In this document: positions 35,222 to 44,053 of the stretch, one piece after another
How the letters are laid out: the number at the start of each line of letters is the position of its first letter
Numbering within the stretch: position 1 is the first letter of the stretch
Source of the DNA: Lachnospiraceae bacterium
Lineage (GTDB): Bacteria; Bacillota; Clostridia; Lachnospirales; Lachnospiraceae
DNA length: 64,000 bases
Assembly: GCA_900769115.1 (NCBI GenBank)
Contig: CAAGFJ010000044.1
Coordinates: 14,794-78,793 of the forward strand
Direction: 5' to 3'
Program-made: the position numbers and the translations under genes
Notes under the pieces: generated by a model
Seen by the model: only the letters and a program-made list of their open reading frames with translations
Databases searched by the model: none
Told to the model about the DNA's origin: nothing

Positions 35222-36961
35222 GTGGTGGATGAGATGGCGAATAATTATGGCGTATTGTTAATCTTTTTGTTTCCGGTTCTGGGTGGTATCATAGGGTTCT
35301 TTCTTGGTAAGAAGGATAAAGGCACACGCAATGACTGGATTGATATTGTTGTCATTGTACAGCTTGCCATGCTTGCGTATCTGGCCTATATGACGATTGG
35401 CAAGGGCGAGACATTTGAGCTGTCACTTGGCAGTTTTCTGGGATTGGGTCTTTCCCTTACGATGGATGTTGTAACGGTGTTGCTGAGTATTCTGACAACT
35501 GTGATCGTTGCAATCGTGACACAGTTTATGAAAGAGTCTATGAAGAAGGAAGAGAGCAGTAACCGGTTCTATCTGCTGTTTATGTGCACATTTGGCATGG
35601 TGCTTGGTGCATGTATGACGGATAATCTGTTTAACTTCTTTATGTTTATCACGTTGGCATTGTTGTTTGCATGGCCATTGATCATGCATCGCAGAGACCG
35701 GATGGCGCTTCGTAATGCCAATATTTATATTGGATTCGTAACGGCTGGAATGGTATTGATCTTAACAGGGATTGTGATCCTGTTTGGTTATCTTGGCAGC
35801 GTGAATTATTCCGGTATGTATTCCTCTATTATGTCAAGAGGCGGAAGTGGAGCCTTGTTGATCGGTGGGCTGCTGGCAAGTCTTGGATTTGCAATGACGG
35901 CAGGTGTATTCCCGGTACAGTTCCAGGTGACAAGAGGATGTTCTTACGGATTGATCGAGATATCAACGGTGTTATCCTCTCTCATATCCAAGCTTGGCAT
36001 CTATGGTATTCTGGTTATAGCGGTAGATCTGTTTGTGGATAATAAGTTCCATGGAAGGATTCTTCTGGTTGCAGCATTGATGACAGCCATCTGGGGTCTG
36101 CTGATTACGTTATCTGCTACGGATATCCGTAAGATTCTGATGGGGATTGATGTTGCGACCAATGGGTTCAATCTGTTAGCAGTCAGCCTTCTGGTGTTAG
36201 GCGGCAGTTCTAACCAGTATGGAGTGCGCAGTGTCGTATATCTCTTGTTTGCGGGAGCGTTATCTATTGCGGTCTTATATATGGTGTCTTTGGAACTGGT
36301 TCGCCGTAACCAGACATATGAGATCAAGGGGCTGGTTGCAGCGGGCAAAGGCAATCCGCTGCTTGGAGCAGCGACGCTGCTTGCTGGTGCCAGTCTTGCA
36401 GGTGTTCCGGGAACACTTGGTTATCTTGGTTATGCAATCCTGTTTAAGTCTATCTCAACCGGTGTCGGCTGGAAATGGCTGGTCGTTGTATATATAATTC
36501 TCTGGGGCTTCCTGATGACAGCAGTGCTTCGCATCTTCATGAAGTTCTTTGTGAGCAAACCGGAAGAAGCACTTCGCATCCTGACTTCGGAAGAAGAGCA
36601 GCTGGTTGGAGAGAACAGCCTGGAAGAGAAAGGAAAGGATGACCACAAGGCATATCGTTTTGGAGAGGTTCTGCTTCTTCTGGCTGGCATTGCCCAGGTT
36701 ATTATGGGTATCATTCCACAGTGGACGGCAAACCGGGAGGAGGTTATTAATAAGTTCATTACCTTCTGCAATATGAATGAGACGGTACATCTGGACATCA
36801 ATGTATTATCTAAGAGTATTCTGTTAGCGGTTGGCATTGCGGTGTTACTTTGCATTGTATTCTATACGAATCTGGTGCATGGAATACTTCTCCGTGTGAT
36901 CCGGAATCGCAAGAATAAGAAGCTAAAGGAAGAAGCAGAGCAAAATAAAGAAAATATGTAA
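35222..36961 (+). CDS. Proton-conducting antiporter-like membrane protein (NuoN/MrpD-like)
   Basis: 579 residues, about 14 membrane segments, ending in a basic tail. Conserved channel stretches are visible, such as RNANIYIGFVTAGMVLIL, FPVQFQVTRGCSYGLIEISTVLSSLISKLG and GASLAGVPGTLGYLGY. The start is GTG 35222, which directly follows the stop of the half-length gene; ATG 35234 is an alternative with GGTGGTGG upstream. Relatives are the ion-translocating subunits of complex I and Mrp antiporters. No other nuo or mrp gene is near, so the electron donor or partner is unknown. Confidence 0.82.
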   Translation: MVDEMANNYGVLLIFLFPVLGGIIGFFLGKKDKGTRNDWIDIVVIVQLAMLAYLAYMTIGKGETFELSLGSFLGLGLSLTMDVVTVLLSILTTVIVAIVTQFMKESMKKEESSNRFYLLFMCTFGMVLGACMTDNLFNFFMFITLALLFAWPLIMHRRDRMALRNANIYIGFVTAGMVLILTGIVILFGYLGSVNYSGMYSSIMSRGGSGALLIGGLLASLGFAMTAGVFPVQFQVTRGCSYGLIEISTVLSSLISKLGIYGILVIAVDLFVDNKFHGRILLVAALMTAIWGLLITLSATDIRKILMGIDVATNGFNLLAVSLLVLGGSSNQYGVRSVVYLLFAGALSIAVLYMVSLELVRRNQTYEIKGLVAAGKGNPLLGAATLLAGASLAGVPGTLGYLGYAILFKSISTGVGWKWLVVVYIILWGFLMTAVLRIFMKFFVSKPEEALRILTSEEEQLVGENSLEEKGKDDHKAYRFGEVLLLLAGIAQVIMGIIPQWTANREEVINKFITFCNMNETVHLDINVLSKSILLAVGIAVLLCIVFYTNLVHGILLRVIRNRKNKKLKEEAEQNKENM

Positions 36962-36980
36962 GGATTTACTAAAATAATTG

Positions 36981-37009
36981 TTGAAGATTATGGGTATTCG
37001 TATTAAAAT
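36981..37009 (+). promoter_or_regulatory. Promoter of the ACP-BtrH-PPTase operon
   Basis: TTGAAG (36981-36986), 17-bp spacer, TAAAAT (37004-37009), about 70 bases before the ACP start. It makes the next three genes an independent unit. Confidence 0.6.
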
Positions 37010-37082
37010 AGAAGTAGCACTGCGAGGGAAGAACCGATTTCTGCCTGAGCAGTAACTAATTATAACGGAGGTTACAGAATAT

Positions 37083-37331
37083 ATGGATAAGAATGAGATC
37101 AAAGACAGGTTGTTAGAGATCATTGAAGAAGAGATGCCGGAAGTGGATAAGGCAAGCATTGATACCACAGCATCCCTTGCAGATGATGGATTGGATTCTG
37201 TATCCCTGATCAAGGTGATCGTGGATGCGGAGAAGACATTTGATGTTGCATTTGATGATAGAGAGCTTGCACTCAATAAGTATGAGAATTTAGATGACAT
37301 GGTGGATTTGATTGAAGAGAAGTTACAATAG
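37083..37331 (+). CDS. Acyl carrier protein
   Basis: 82 residues, acidic, single carrier domain. The phosphopantetheine attachment Ser is S39 in DDGLDSVSLIKVI. It differs from the fatty-acid ACP motif (GADSLD) and looks like a carrier of a specialised pathway. GGAGGTTAC lies before the ATG. The next gene begins after 19 bases, and a dedicated phosphopantetheinyl transferase is the third gene of the operon. Confidence 0.92.
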   Translation: MDKNEIKDRLLEIIEEEMPEVDKASIDTTASLADDGLDSVSLIKVIVDAEKTFDVAFDDRELALNKYENLDDMVDLIEEKLQ

Positions 37332-37350
37332 TTGAGGAGGATTACATATT

Positions 37351-38397
37351 ATGGCGAACAAAGTAGTATTACCTGTTAAGTATCCTGCCGTTACTTCATG
37401 GCAGTGGCATGCAACCCTGTTTTCTATTTTAGGGGATGATGAGAATGCGAAGAGATGGATTTATAGTAACTATATTCAGTTACGTTGTTATAATATTGCA
37501 GAGTATACGACCGGGGATGAGATCTTATTATGTGATATGATGCCAGGTTCCAGTGCAATGAAGGAATGCCCTTATCTGATCTTTTCCCTGATCACAAAGC
37601 CACAGATTGAGAGCTATTGTGGAGATGTGATTGACTTCATCGTGAAGACCATTGATCTTGGTGGATACGTGTATGGAGCATTTGATGAGGCTAAGATGTT
37701 ATGTGATATCAGCGTAGACTATAAGTTCTCGCATGAGTTATTTATCTATGGCTACAATATGGAAGAAGAAGTATTCTATGTGGGTGACTTTACATTTAAG
37801 GATAAGTATTCTTATACAACCGTATCCTTCGACAAGGTGAAGTCTGGATTTGATGCATTGACAGCCGGAGAAGATCATGTATTTAAGGATGATTATAAGG
37901 GAACCCGTGGACTTTATGTCATTCAGAAGAATACGGATAACCGTTATTATGATATTGATCCTGCTTTGATCAAGGACACTTTGAGAGAGTACCTGAATGG
38001 GGATGATACCAAGAATCATTTCCGTATGATGCGTAATCGTTTTGATGATACTGTATTTGGTGTGAATGTATATGATGCACTTCTTGCCAGAGTAGATAAG
38101 CAGCTGCATGAGGAAGAACCGGACTTTGATATCCGTGCCCTTCACATTGCTTACGATCATAAGGTGTTGATGGCAGATCGTCTGAAGTATCTGATGGCGA
38201 ATGAAGTGATTCCGTTTGAACAGGATCTGTTGGATGAGTATGAAGTTGTGGTTGACAACATGTTAGCTGCACGTAACCTGCTTGTTCGTATCTCTGTGAC
38301 AGGCGAGATTGAGGCTGGTGCCAGAATCAAGACCTACCTTAATGATGCGAAAGCCAAAGAGATGGCAATCCTAAGTCATGTAGTGAATGAGTTATAG
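37351..38397 (+). CDS. BtrH-like (C39-fold) protein
   Basis: 348 residues, soluble. The layout, with an N-terminal SWQWHATLFSIL stretch, a central FSHELFIYGYNMEEEVFYVGDFT block and a helical C-terminal part, resembles BtrH N-terminal-type proteins, cysteine-peptidase-fold acyltransferases that take an acyl group from a carrier protein (BtrH in butirosin synthesis). The family usually has a catalytic Cys where W-H is seen here; the His (SHELF) is kept. It may therefore be inactive, use another residue or bind rather than transfer. TGAGGAGG precedes the ATG; the PPTase gene overlaps its end by 11 bases. Confidence 0.6.
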   Translation: MANKVVLPVKYPAVTSWQWHATLFSILGDDENAKRWIYSNYIQLRCYNIAEYTTGDEILLCDMMPGSSAMKECPYLIFSLITKPQIESYCGDVIDFIVKTIDLGGYVYGAFDEAKMLCDISVDYKFSHELFIYGYNMEEEVFYVGDFTFKDKYSYTTVSFDKVKSGFDALTAGEDHVFKDDYKGTRGLYVIQKNTDNRYYDIDPALIKDTLREYLNGDDTKNHFRMMRNRFDDTVFGVNVYDALLARVDKQLHEEEPDFDIRALHIAYDHKVLMADRLKYLMANEVIPFEQDLLDEYEVVVDNMLAARNLLVRISVTGEIEAGARIKTYLNDAKAKEMAILSHVVNEL

Positions 38398-39127
38398 AAA
38401 GAACAGACTGATGTTACATTGTTATTATATGAATTTATGCTGTGACTGCTCGAAGGAGCAGTCACAAGCTTTTTATGAAGAATTGCCGGAGGAGCGTCAG
38501 GAGAGGATCCGGCATATGAAGAATCCGGTACTGGCAAAGAAGAAGATTCTGACGGGACATTTCCTGCAGGTAATCTTACAGGAAGAGACGGGGATAGAAC
38601 TTAGAAAGCAGCGCTATGTATATAATGAGATTGGAAGACCGTCGTTAGCAGATCGTACAGTGGATTTCAATCTGTCAGACTCTGGGGACTATGTGGTATT
38701 GGCAGTCAGTGACCGGGCAGTAGGGATTGATATAGAACGCCGGAAGAAGAATCATCTGACCATCGCGAAGCGGTGCTTCTGTCCGGAGGAATATGAGGAT
38801 ATTGCAGCGGCAGGTGGTCCGGAACAACAGGAATTGCGGTTCCGGAAGTATTGGACGATGAAGGAAGCATATGTGAAGTGCATGGGAAGTGGATTGACAA
38901 TCCCGCTTCATTCCTTCCGGGTTGTGTGGGATGAGGGTTATACCAGATCACATATTATAATAGAAGAAAGCAGCGAATCTGCAGTTGTGGCATATGGCTA
39001 TACGACATTGTTGCCTGGGCAGGAAGAAGAGTACTGTGTATCAGTGTGTCAGCAGGAGCCAGTGGAAGAAGTATCCTTAACGGGGATAAGGAAAGGATGC
39101 TTGCATGATAGAAATTTTTCGGCATGA
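38387..39127 (+). CDS. 4'-phosphopantetheinyl transferase, Sfp type
   Basis: 246 residues. Motifs of the Sfp/AcpT family: VGIDIE (112-117) with Mg2+ ligands and KYWTMKEAYVK (154-164). It would load coenzyme A's phosphopantetheine onto S39 of the ACP encoded two genes upstream. It overlaps the BtrH-like gene by 11 bases. ATG 38387 lies in the end of that gene with only a weak site; ATG 38411 is possible. A non-AcpS-type enzyme next to its own ACP points to specialised, not housekeeping, acyl chemistry. Confidence 0.92.
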   Translation: MSYRKNRLMLHCYYMNLCCDCSKEQSQAFYEELPEERQERIRHMKNPVLAKKKILTGHFLQVILQEETGIELRKQRYVYNEIGRPSLADRTVDFNLSDSGDYVVLAVSDRAVGIDIERRKKNHLTIAKRCFCPEEYEDIAAAGGPEQQELRFRKYWTMKEAYVKCMGSGLTIPLHSFRVVWDEGYTRSHIIIEESSESAVVAYGYTTLLPGQEEEYCVSVCQQEPVEEVSLTGIRKGCLHDRNFSA

Positions 39128-39493
39128 TACCCGTTTCATTCGGTGGAAATAACGACAGATTTCAATTACATAACTATGTTATATGCAATGTGCCTAATAA
39201 AATGCCGGAAGGGGTGCGAAACTATTCATAATACACAAATGGGAAAAAAATCCAGTTATGTGAATGGAAATTCATCTACAAAAAGAGTTTGCTTTTTCTG
39301 TTTTTCGTGATATAATGACACCGAAATGCAATGATAGATGATGTATCACTATGTAATGAGAAGAATCTTAAGTTTTATGAATAGATTCCATCTGAGGTTG
39401 ACAGATGTAGGGAATGTGTGTATGATACAACATGTGCATTGCATGAAGGACGTAATTGTTATAGGTTTACAGGATACTATGGAGGAATGAAGT
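39128..39493 (+). other. Leader region of the exopolysaccharide operon
   Basis: 366 bases without a gene. They hold the promoter at 39289-39316, then a leader of about 170 bases with a hairpin, ATTCC-ATCTG / CAGAT-GTA-GGGAAT (39384-39414). No coding sequence seen. Confidence 0.6.
39289..39316 (+). promoter_or_regulatory. Promoter of the exopolysaccharide operon
   Basis: TTGCTT (39289-39294), 16-bp spacer, extended -10 TGATATAAT (TATAAT at 39311-39316). Confidence 0.75.
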
Positions 39494-40216
39494 ATGGAGC
39501 AAGATCAGGGACTTATTGATTTTCACAGCCATATTCTTCCGGGTATCGATGACGGGAGTAGGAGTACAGCACAGTCTTTGGAGATGATGAAGTTAGAACT
39601 TGATCAAGGTGTTAGAACGATTGTTGCGACTCCTCATTTTTATGCAGATAAGGTTTCTGTTGATACGTTTCTGACGAGACGGCAGCATGCATATGATAAG
39701 GTGATGCATGCAATCGAAGAACAGGAGCTGGATGCTCCGAGGTTCCACTTGGGTGCAGAAGTCTATTATTTTGGCGGAATTGGCAAGGCAGAGATGCTTC
39801 CGAAGTTATGTATGGGAGACAGTGATATTGTGCTGTTGGAGATGCCTTTTTGCCAGTGGACGAAGGACATGTTAGAGAATGTGGAACAGATTCTGAATAA
39901 GCAGAAGTTACATATTATATTGGCACATATTGAACGATATTATGATTATCAGAAGAAGAAGGATATCTGGAATGCCATCTTTGATCTGCCGCTGTATGCA
40001 CAGATCAATGCAGGAAGCTTTCTTAACTGGAAGAAGCGTGGCAGATGTCTGAAGTTCCTGAAGGAAGACTGGGACATTGTGCTTGGCAGTGATTGTCATA
40101 ATACGGAGACACGGGTTCCGAACTTAGAACCCGGACGAGAAGTCATTGCGAATAAGCTTGGCGGTGAACGTCTGGCTGCAATTGATGCATTAGGAGAAAG
40201 GATTATACCAGGATGA
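39494..40216 (+). CDS. cpsB: CpsB-like manganese-dependent tyrosine phosphatase
   Basis: 240 residues of PHP fold. The metal-binding start DFHSHILPGIDDGS and later His/Asp motifs (ATPHFYADKVS, LAHIERYY, LGSDCHN) are typical of CpsB/YwqE. It dephosphorylates the CpsD kinase and so controls polymer length. GGAGG lies nine bases before the ATG. The next gene overlaps by four bases (ATGA). Confidence 0.95.
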   Translation: MEQDQGLIDFHSHILPGIDDGSRSTAQSLEMMKLELDQGVRTIVATPHFYADKVSVDTFLTRRQHAYDKVMHAIEEQELDAPRFHLGAEVYYFGGIGKAEMLPKLCMGDSDIVLLEMPFCQWTKDMLENVEQILNKQKLHIILAHIERYYDYQKKKDIWNAIFDLPLYAQINAGSFLNWKKRGRCLKFLKEDWDIVLGSDCHNTETRVPNLEPGREVIANKLGGERLAAIDALGERIIPG

Positions 40217-41256
40217 ACCGCAGACAGAAGATGAAGATTGCAGGACAGATTGGTCTCGTAATTCTTGGAATAGTTATTGTATATTTCGCAGTAAGGGTGA
40301 TAGATAGTCAGCTGGGAATCTTTGATTCGGATGACGAAGATGATTTCGATTATGAAGAAGAACAGCTACCGATTGAGATAGATGGGCAGGAGTATGAACT
40401 CGCCCATGATATGAAGACGTACCTGATCATGGGTACGGATGCCAGCGGTAACGAGGATGCCGAAGACCGGGATTCGTATGAAGGTTCCATGGCAGACTTC
40501 ATGTTATTAGTTGTAATCGATGACACAGACAGTACATACCGGTTCATTCAGCTCAACCGGGATACGATTACGGAAGTGCCATTCCTGCTGAAGGACGGAA
40601 CGTCTTATGCAAGCGCTGATATCCAGATGTGCTGTGCACACTGGTACGGTGGAAGTAAGGAAGAGAGCTGTGAGAATACCGTAAGGACAGTATCCATGTT
40701 CATGAAGGGAATCCCGATTGATGGATATTATGCCCTACAGATGGAGGCAATGCCGGAGCTTAACCATGCAGTTGGAGGAGTGACGGTTACAATAGAAGAT
40801 GATTTCACTGCCATTGATCCGGAGATGAAGCCGGGGACAACCTTGAAGCTTACTGATGAGCAGGCTTATACATTTGTTCATTCCAGAATGGATGTGGGCG
40901 ATGGCGAGAATACATCGAGAATGCGTCGTCATAGAGAATTCATGAATGCCTTGATGGATACGGCTAAGCAGAAGGCCAATGAGGACAAGAAGTTTGTGAA
41001 CACCTTGTATAGTGAGTTGTCAGATTATTCGACAACGGATATGGGAAGCAAGACGCTGAGCAACATTGCCACGAAGATGAATTCGTATGAGTATAAGGGT
41101 CTGGTAACTCCGGAGGGAGAGACGAAGTTAGGAACTGCCCTGCATGATGGATTGGAACACACCGAGTTCTATCCGGATGAGGAAGCCCTTATTACATTGA
41201 TTCGGGACGTATACCCTCTGAATGAGGTTCCAGATACAGAAGATGGAGAGGAATAG
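40213..41256 (+). CDS. LCP (LytR-CpsA-Psr) family ligase
   Basis: 347 residues. One N-terminal membrane segment (GQIGLVILGIVIVYFAVRVI) and an acidic linker are followed by an LCP domain with YLIMGTDASG and LNRDTITEVP (Arg and Asp of the active site), and FVHSRMDVGDGENTSRMRRHREF near the end. It transfers finished polysaccharide from undecaprenyl phosphate to peptidoglycan. It overlaps cpsB by four bases. Confidence 0.93.
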   Translation: MNRRQKMKIAGQIGLVILGIVIVYFAVRVIDSQLGIFDSDDEDDFDYEEEQLPIEIDGQEYELAHDMKTYLIMGTDASGNEDAEDRDSYEGSMADFMLLVVIDDTDSTYRFIQLNRDTITEVPFLLKDGTSYASADIQMCCAHWYGGSKEESCENTVRTVSMFMKGIPIDGYYALQMEAMPELNHAVGGVTVTIEDDFTAIDPEMKPGTTLKLTDEQAYTFVHSRMDVGDGENTSRMRRHREFMNALMDTAKQKANEDKKFVNTLYSELSDYSTTDMGSKTLSNIATKMNSYEYKGLVTPEGETKLGTALHDGLEHTEFYPDEEALITLIRDVYPLNEVPDTEDGEE

Positions 41257-41262
41257 GAAGAT

Positions 41263-42060
41263 ATGAACCAGGAGACATTAACAACACAGGCAGAGAATGA
41301 CGAGATGGAGATTGATCTGCTTGAAGTATTTTATTATCTGAAGGCGAGACTCTTATGGCTGATTCTTGCATTTGTAATTGGTGCTGTTGTGGCGGGAGGA
41401 TTCACTGCTGCATTCATCACACCGAAGTATGAAGCAACTTCTAAGGTATATATGGTGGCTTCATCGAGTGATTCAGTCGTAGATCTGACAGACTTGAACA
41501 TCGGTACTTCTCTTTCGCAGGATTATGTGGAATTGATGAAGATACGTCCGGTATTTGAAGATGTTATTGCAGATCTGGATCTGGAGTATGATTATGACAC
41601 TCTGCTTGATATGACAAACATTGGAACCGTTGGCGATACCCGTTTGATGAGCATTACCGTAACGGATACCGATCCGGTTGAGGCAAGAGATATTGCCAAT
41701 GCACTAGCTAAGCAGGCAGTAACATATGTGCCGAAGGTTATGGCAGTACAGAAGCCGCGTATTGCTGAGAAAGCAATCACCCCGAAGCATAAGAGTTCTC
41801 CAAGCTTAGCGAAGAACTCTGTATTAGGCGGTCTGGTTATATTTGTGATCGTTGCGGCTGTATTCGTTGTACAGTTGTTGATGGATGATACATTCAAGTC
41901 TGCAGAAGATGTAGAGAAGATGCTTGGTGTTATGCCTCTTACCGTTATCCCTGAGGGTAACTTAGAGACTATCGATGATAAGGCTGAGGAAGAGATCAAG
42001 AAGCAGAAGCGCAAAGAAAGAAAACAACGTAAGAAAGAGGGGAAGAATGATGCCAAGTAA
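41263..42060 (+). CDS. cpsC: CpsC-like chain-length regulator (Wzz/CapA)
   Basis: 265 residues with two membrane segments (ARLLWLILAFVIGAVVAGGF near 28-47; GGLVIFVIVAAVFVVQLL near 190-207) around an extracellular Wzz domain, with IDLLEVFYYLKARL at the start. It activates the CpsD kinase. The C-terminus is strongly basic (KKQKRKERKQRKKEG). cpsD begins inside its last codons. Confidence 0.93.
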   Translation: MNQETLTTQAENDEMEIDLLEVFYYLKARLLWLILAFVIGAVVAGGFTAAFITPKYEATSKVYMVASSSDSVVDLTDLNIGTSLSQDYVELMKIRPVFEDVIADLDLEYDYDTLLDMTNIGTVGDTRLMSITVTDTDPVEARDIANALAKQAVTYVPKVMAVQKPRIAEKAITPKHKSSPSLAKNSVLGGLVIFVIVAAVFVVQLLMDDTFKSAEDVEKMLGVMPLTVIPEGNLETIDDKAEEEIKKQKRKERKQRKKEGKNDAK

Positions 42061-42802
42061 GAATTATGTGAGAGCAACCGTCGGCAATATGCCGGAACTT
42101 CCCTATGCAATAGAGGAGGCAGTCAATCGTCTCCGTGTCAACATCGGATTCTTAGGAGAAGATGTGAAGAAGATCATGGTAATCAGTACCACACCAGATG
42201 AGGGTAAGAGTTTTGTTACGATGCAGTTGTGGAGACAGCTTGCAGAGGCAGGAACACCAACCGCATTGGTGGATATGGATCTTCGTAAGTCCGTTATGGT
42301 AGATAAGTATCAGATTGCCAGAGAAGATGGTAAGAAGATTCAGGGAACTTCTTATTACTTAGCGAACAAGATGCCGATTGAGCAGGCAATCCTGCAGACC
42401 AATATTGGTGAGGGAGCAGTGCTTCCGAATGTAGATAATGTGGTGAACCCTTCGATGCTCTTAGAGAGTAAGAAGTTAGAAGATACATTGAATGAATTGG
42501 CAGAAGAATTCCGGTATGTCGTGTTGGACTGCCCGCCGCTTGACCTTGTGTCAGACGGAGAACGAATTGGTGCATTGTGTGATGGTGCCATCTTAGTTGT
42601 CCGTGGTGGTGAGACACCGAAGAGTATGATCCGTAACTCCATCCGCCAGTTAGAACGTGCCAACTGCCCATTACTGGGTGTGGTACTTAACCGTGTGAAG
42701 GGTTCCGGTAGTGGTTATTATTATAAGCAGTATGGTGGTAAGTATGGCTATTATGGCAAGAGTGGCTATGGTTACGGCAAAGAGGGTTACTACTACAATT
42801 AA
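42050..42802 (+). CDS. cpsD: CpsD-like autophosphorylating tyrosine kinase
   Basis: 250 residues from ATG 42050 (AGAGGGG seven bases upstream; ATG 42047 also possible). BY-kinase motifs: Walker A TTPDEGKSF, Walker A' LVDMDLRKS and Walker B VVLDCPP. The C-terminal tail is a Tyr/Gly cluster (YYYKQYGGKYGYYGKSG...) that is the usual phosphorylation site. It works with CpsC at the membrane and is reset by CpsB. It overlaps cpsC by 11 bases. Confidence 0.95.
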   Translation: MPSKNYVRATVGNMPELPYAIEEAVNRLRVNIGFLGEDVKKIMVISTTPDEGKSFVTMQLWRQLAEAGTPTALVDMDLRKSVMVDKYQIAREDGKKIQGTSYYLANKMPIEQAILQTNIGEGAVLPNVDNVVNPSMLLESKKLEDTLNELAEEFRYVVLDCPPLDLVSDGERIGALCDGAILVVRGGETPKSMIRNSIRQLERANCPLLGVVLNRVKGSGSGYYYKQYGGKYGYYGKSGYGYGKEGYYYN

Positions 42803-42807
42803 GCTGT

Positions 42808-42838
42808 GAGTCCCCTACATACGCAAGTATGTGGGCTC
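42808..42838 (+). terminator. Hairpin between cpsD and the secreted-protein gene
   Basis: GAG-tCCCc-TACATAC / GTATGT-gGGc-TC with a GCAA tetraloop. No T-run follows, so it may act as an RNA-stability or processing element rather than a terminator. Confidence 0.5.
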
Positions 42839-42873
42839 TAATATAAAATATTCAAGGAAGGAGGATATTTACC

Positions 42874-43341
42874 GTGAAATCATTAAAGAAAATGTTAGCA
42901 GGCGTCTTAGCTATGACTATGTTAGTTGGTGCAGCAGCTTCTGCTGCAAACAGCCCAGTGAAGGCTCCTACTGCAACAGCTCAGACAGCAACTGTTTCTA
43001 ATGTTACTGTTACAACTACTGCTGAAGGTACAGCTACTGTAAGCAAGGTTAAGACAAACAAGAAGAAGGTTACTGTTCCTACAACTGTTGAGGTTAAGGG
43101 TGTTAAATACACTGTTACAGCAATCGCTAAGGGAACTTTCAAAGGCTTAAAGAAGAATGCTGTTATTAGCATTAACACAAAGAAGTCTTTGAAGGTAGCT
43201 AAGAATACTTTCAAGGGTCTTAAGACCAAGAAGGTTGTTATTAAAGTCAACAAGAAGATGTCTAAGAAGCAGCTGAAAGCATTCAAGAAGAATCTTAAGA
43301 AGGCTGGATTCAAGGGTACTGTTAAGGCGACTTTAAAATAA
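42874..43341 (+). CDS. Small secreted Lys-rich protein with BspA-like repeats
   Basis: 155 residues from GTG 42874 with a very strong site (GGAAGGAGG). A signal peptide (LKKMLAGVLAMTMLVGAAASAA) precedes a Thr-rich linker and a Lys-rich part with TFKGLKKNAVISINTKKSLKVAKNTFKGLKTKKVVIKVNK, reduced leucine-rich repeats of the BspA type. It is strongly basic, so it may bind the anionic polysaccharide. The codons favour GTT, GCT and ACT, unlike cpsD, which suggests strong expression. It is followed by two terminators. Confidence 0.85.
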   Translation: MKSLKKMLAGVLAMTMLVGAAASAANSPVKAPTATAQTATVSNVTVTTTAEGTATVSKVKTNKKKVTVPTTVEVKGVKYTVTAIAKGTFKGLKKNAVISINTKKSLKVAKNTFKGLKTKKVVIKVNKKMSKKQLKAFKKNLKKAGFKGTVKATLK

Positions 43342-43420
43342 TCGCTTGTTAACGGACTACCATCGGACGGGTAGAATCTGCTGCCTGTCCGGGGGTGTGT
43401 TCCCCTTGAAAAGTAAAGGA

Positions 43421-43493
43421 TAAGGAATGTACTCTTACCGAATGTTGAATGCAATCATTCGACGAAGGAGTAGGAATATATTCCTTATTTTTT
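43421..43493 (+). terminator. First intrinsic terminator in the polysaccharide gap
   Basis: AAGGAAT/ATTCCTT, TACTC/GAGTA and CGAATG/CATTCG stack into one long hairpin, followed by ATTTTTT. Confidence 0.9.
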
Positions 43494-43650
43494 ACCAATT
43501 AATGGAGTTATATCCGTTATGAATAGTCATTGATATTTCTCGTTATGTGAGATAGACTATTAACGGTAAAAAGAATTACAATATGAATTAAGAAGTTTCG
43601 GAAGAGAATCGTCGCCTGGTGCGCGTTTTGTGAAGGGATGGATACATAAG

Positions 43651-43716
43651 ATACCCTGTTCAAGGTGCGTTTGCCATGTTGGAATGGCGAAGCTTACCCT
43701 TGAATGGGGTATTTTT
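43651..43716 (+). terminator. Second intrinsic terminator in the polysaccharide gap
   Basis: ATACCC/GGGTAT, TTCAAGG/CCTTGAA and GCCAT/ATGGC stack with small bulges, followed by ATTTTT. Confidence 0.9.
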
Positions 43717-43755
43717 GCTGTTTTGAGATTAGATAGAATGTAGTTCATATTCTAT

Positions 43756-43783
43756 TTGATGCATGTGCTGCAACGTATATAAT
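43756..43783 (+). promoter_or_regulatory. Promoter of the glycosyltransferase part of the locus
   Basis: TTGATG (43756-43761), 16-bp spacer, TATAAT (43778-43783), downstream of both terminators. Confidence 0.65.
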
Positions 43784-44053
43784 AACAGGATGCTTGTTTC
43801 GGGCGGATTCTGCCAGACTACTTCAAAGACCAATGAGGTTGGAAAGATGTATAAGAAGAGTGAGTCGGAAAAGGTGCTGTTTCTTTAGAGTCTTTTTGTG
43901 GTTGGATATATGACTTTGATGAAGAACAATTAATTTTGGAATGTGTTTTAAGTAGGTTGTTGTACATATTTTTTTAGAGGAATAAGAAGTGAAGGAGAAC
44001 ATCGGTTATCAATAAAAAATAGGAAATCGTTTTCGGAAAGGCAGTAATTTAGT

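Larger units (their letters stand above)
43342..44053 (+). other. 712-bp gap in the exopolysaccharide locus
   Basis: No convincing gene in either strand. It contains two strong intrinsic terminators (43421-43493 and 43651-43716), a promoter (43756-43783) and a leader of about 260 bases before the sugar transferase gene. A short hairpin GGCGGATTCTGCC lies near 43802-43815. Confidence 0.7.

Noticed and set aside
34535..36961. Part of a complete complex I or Mrp operon
   Set aside because: Neighbours are CorA and an ACP operon; no other subunit genes are present.
43560..43748. Small minus-strand frame in the polysaccharide gap
   Set aside because: It lies across the second terminator hairpin, has no ribosome site and no familiar sequence.
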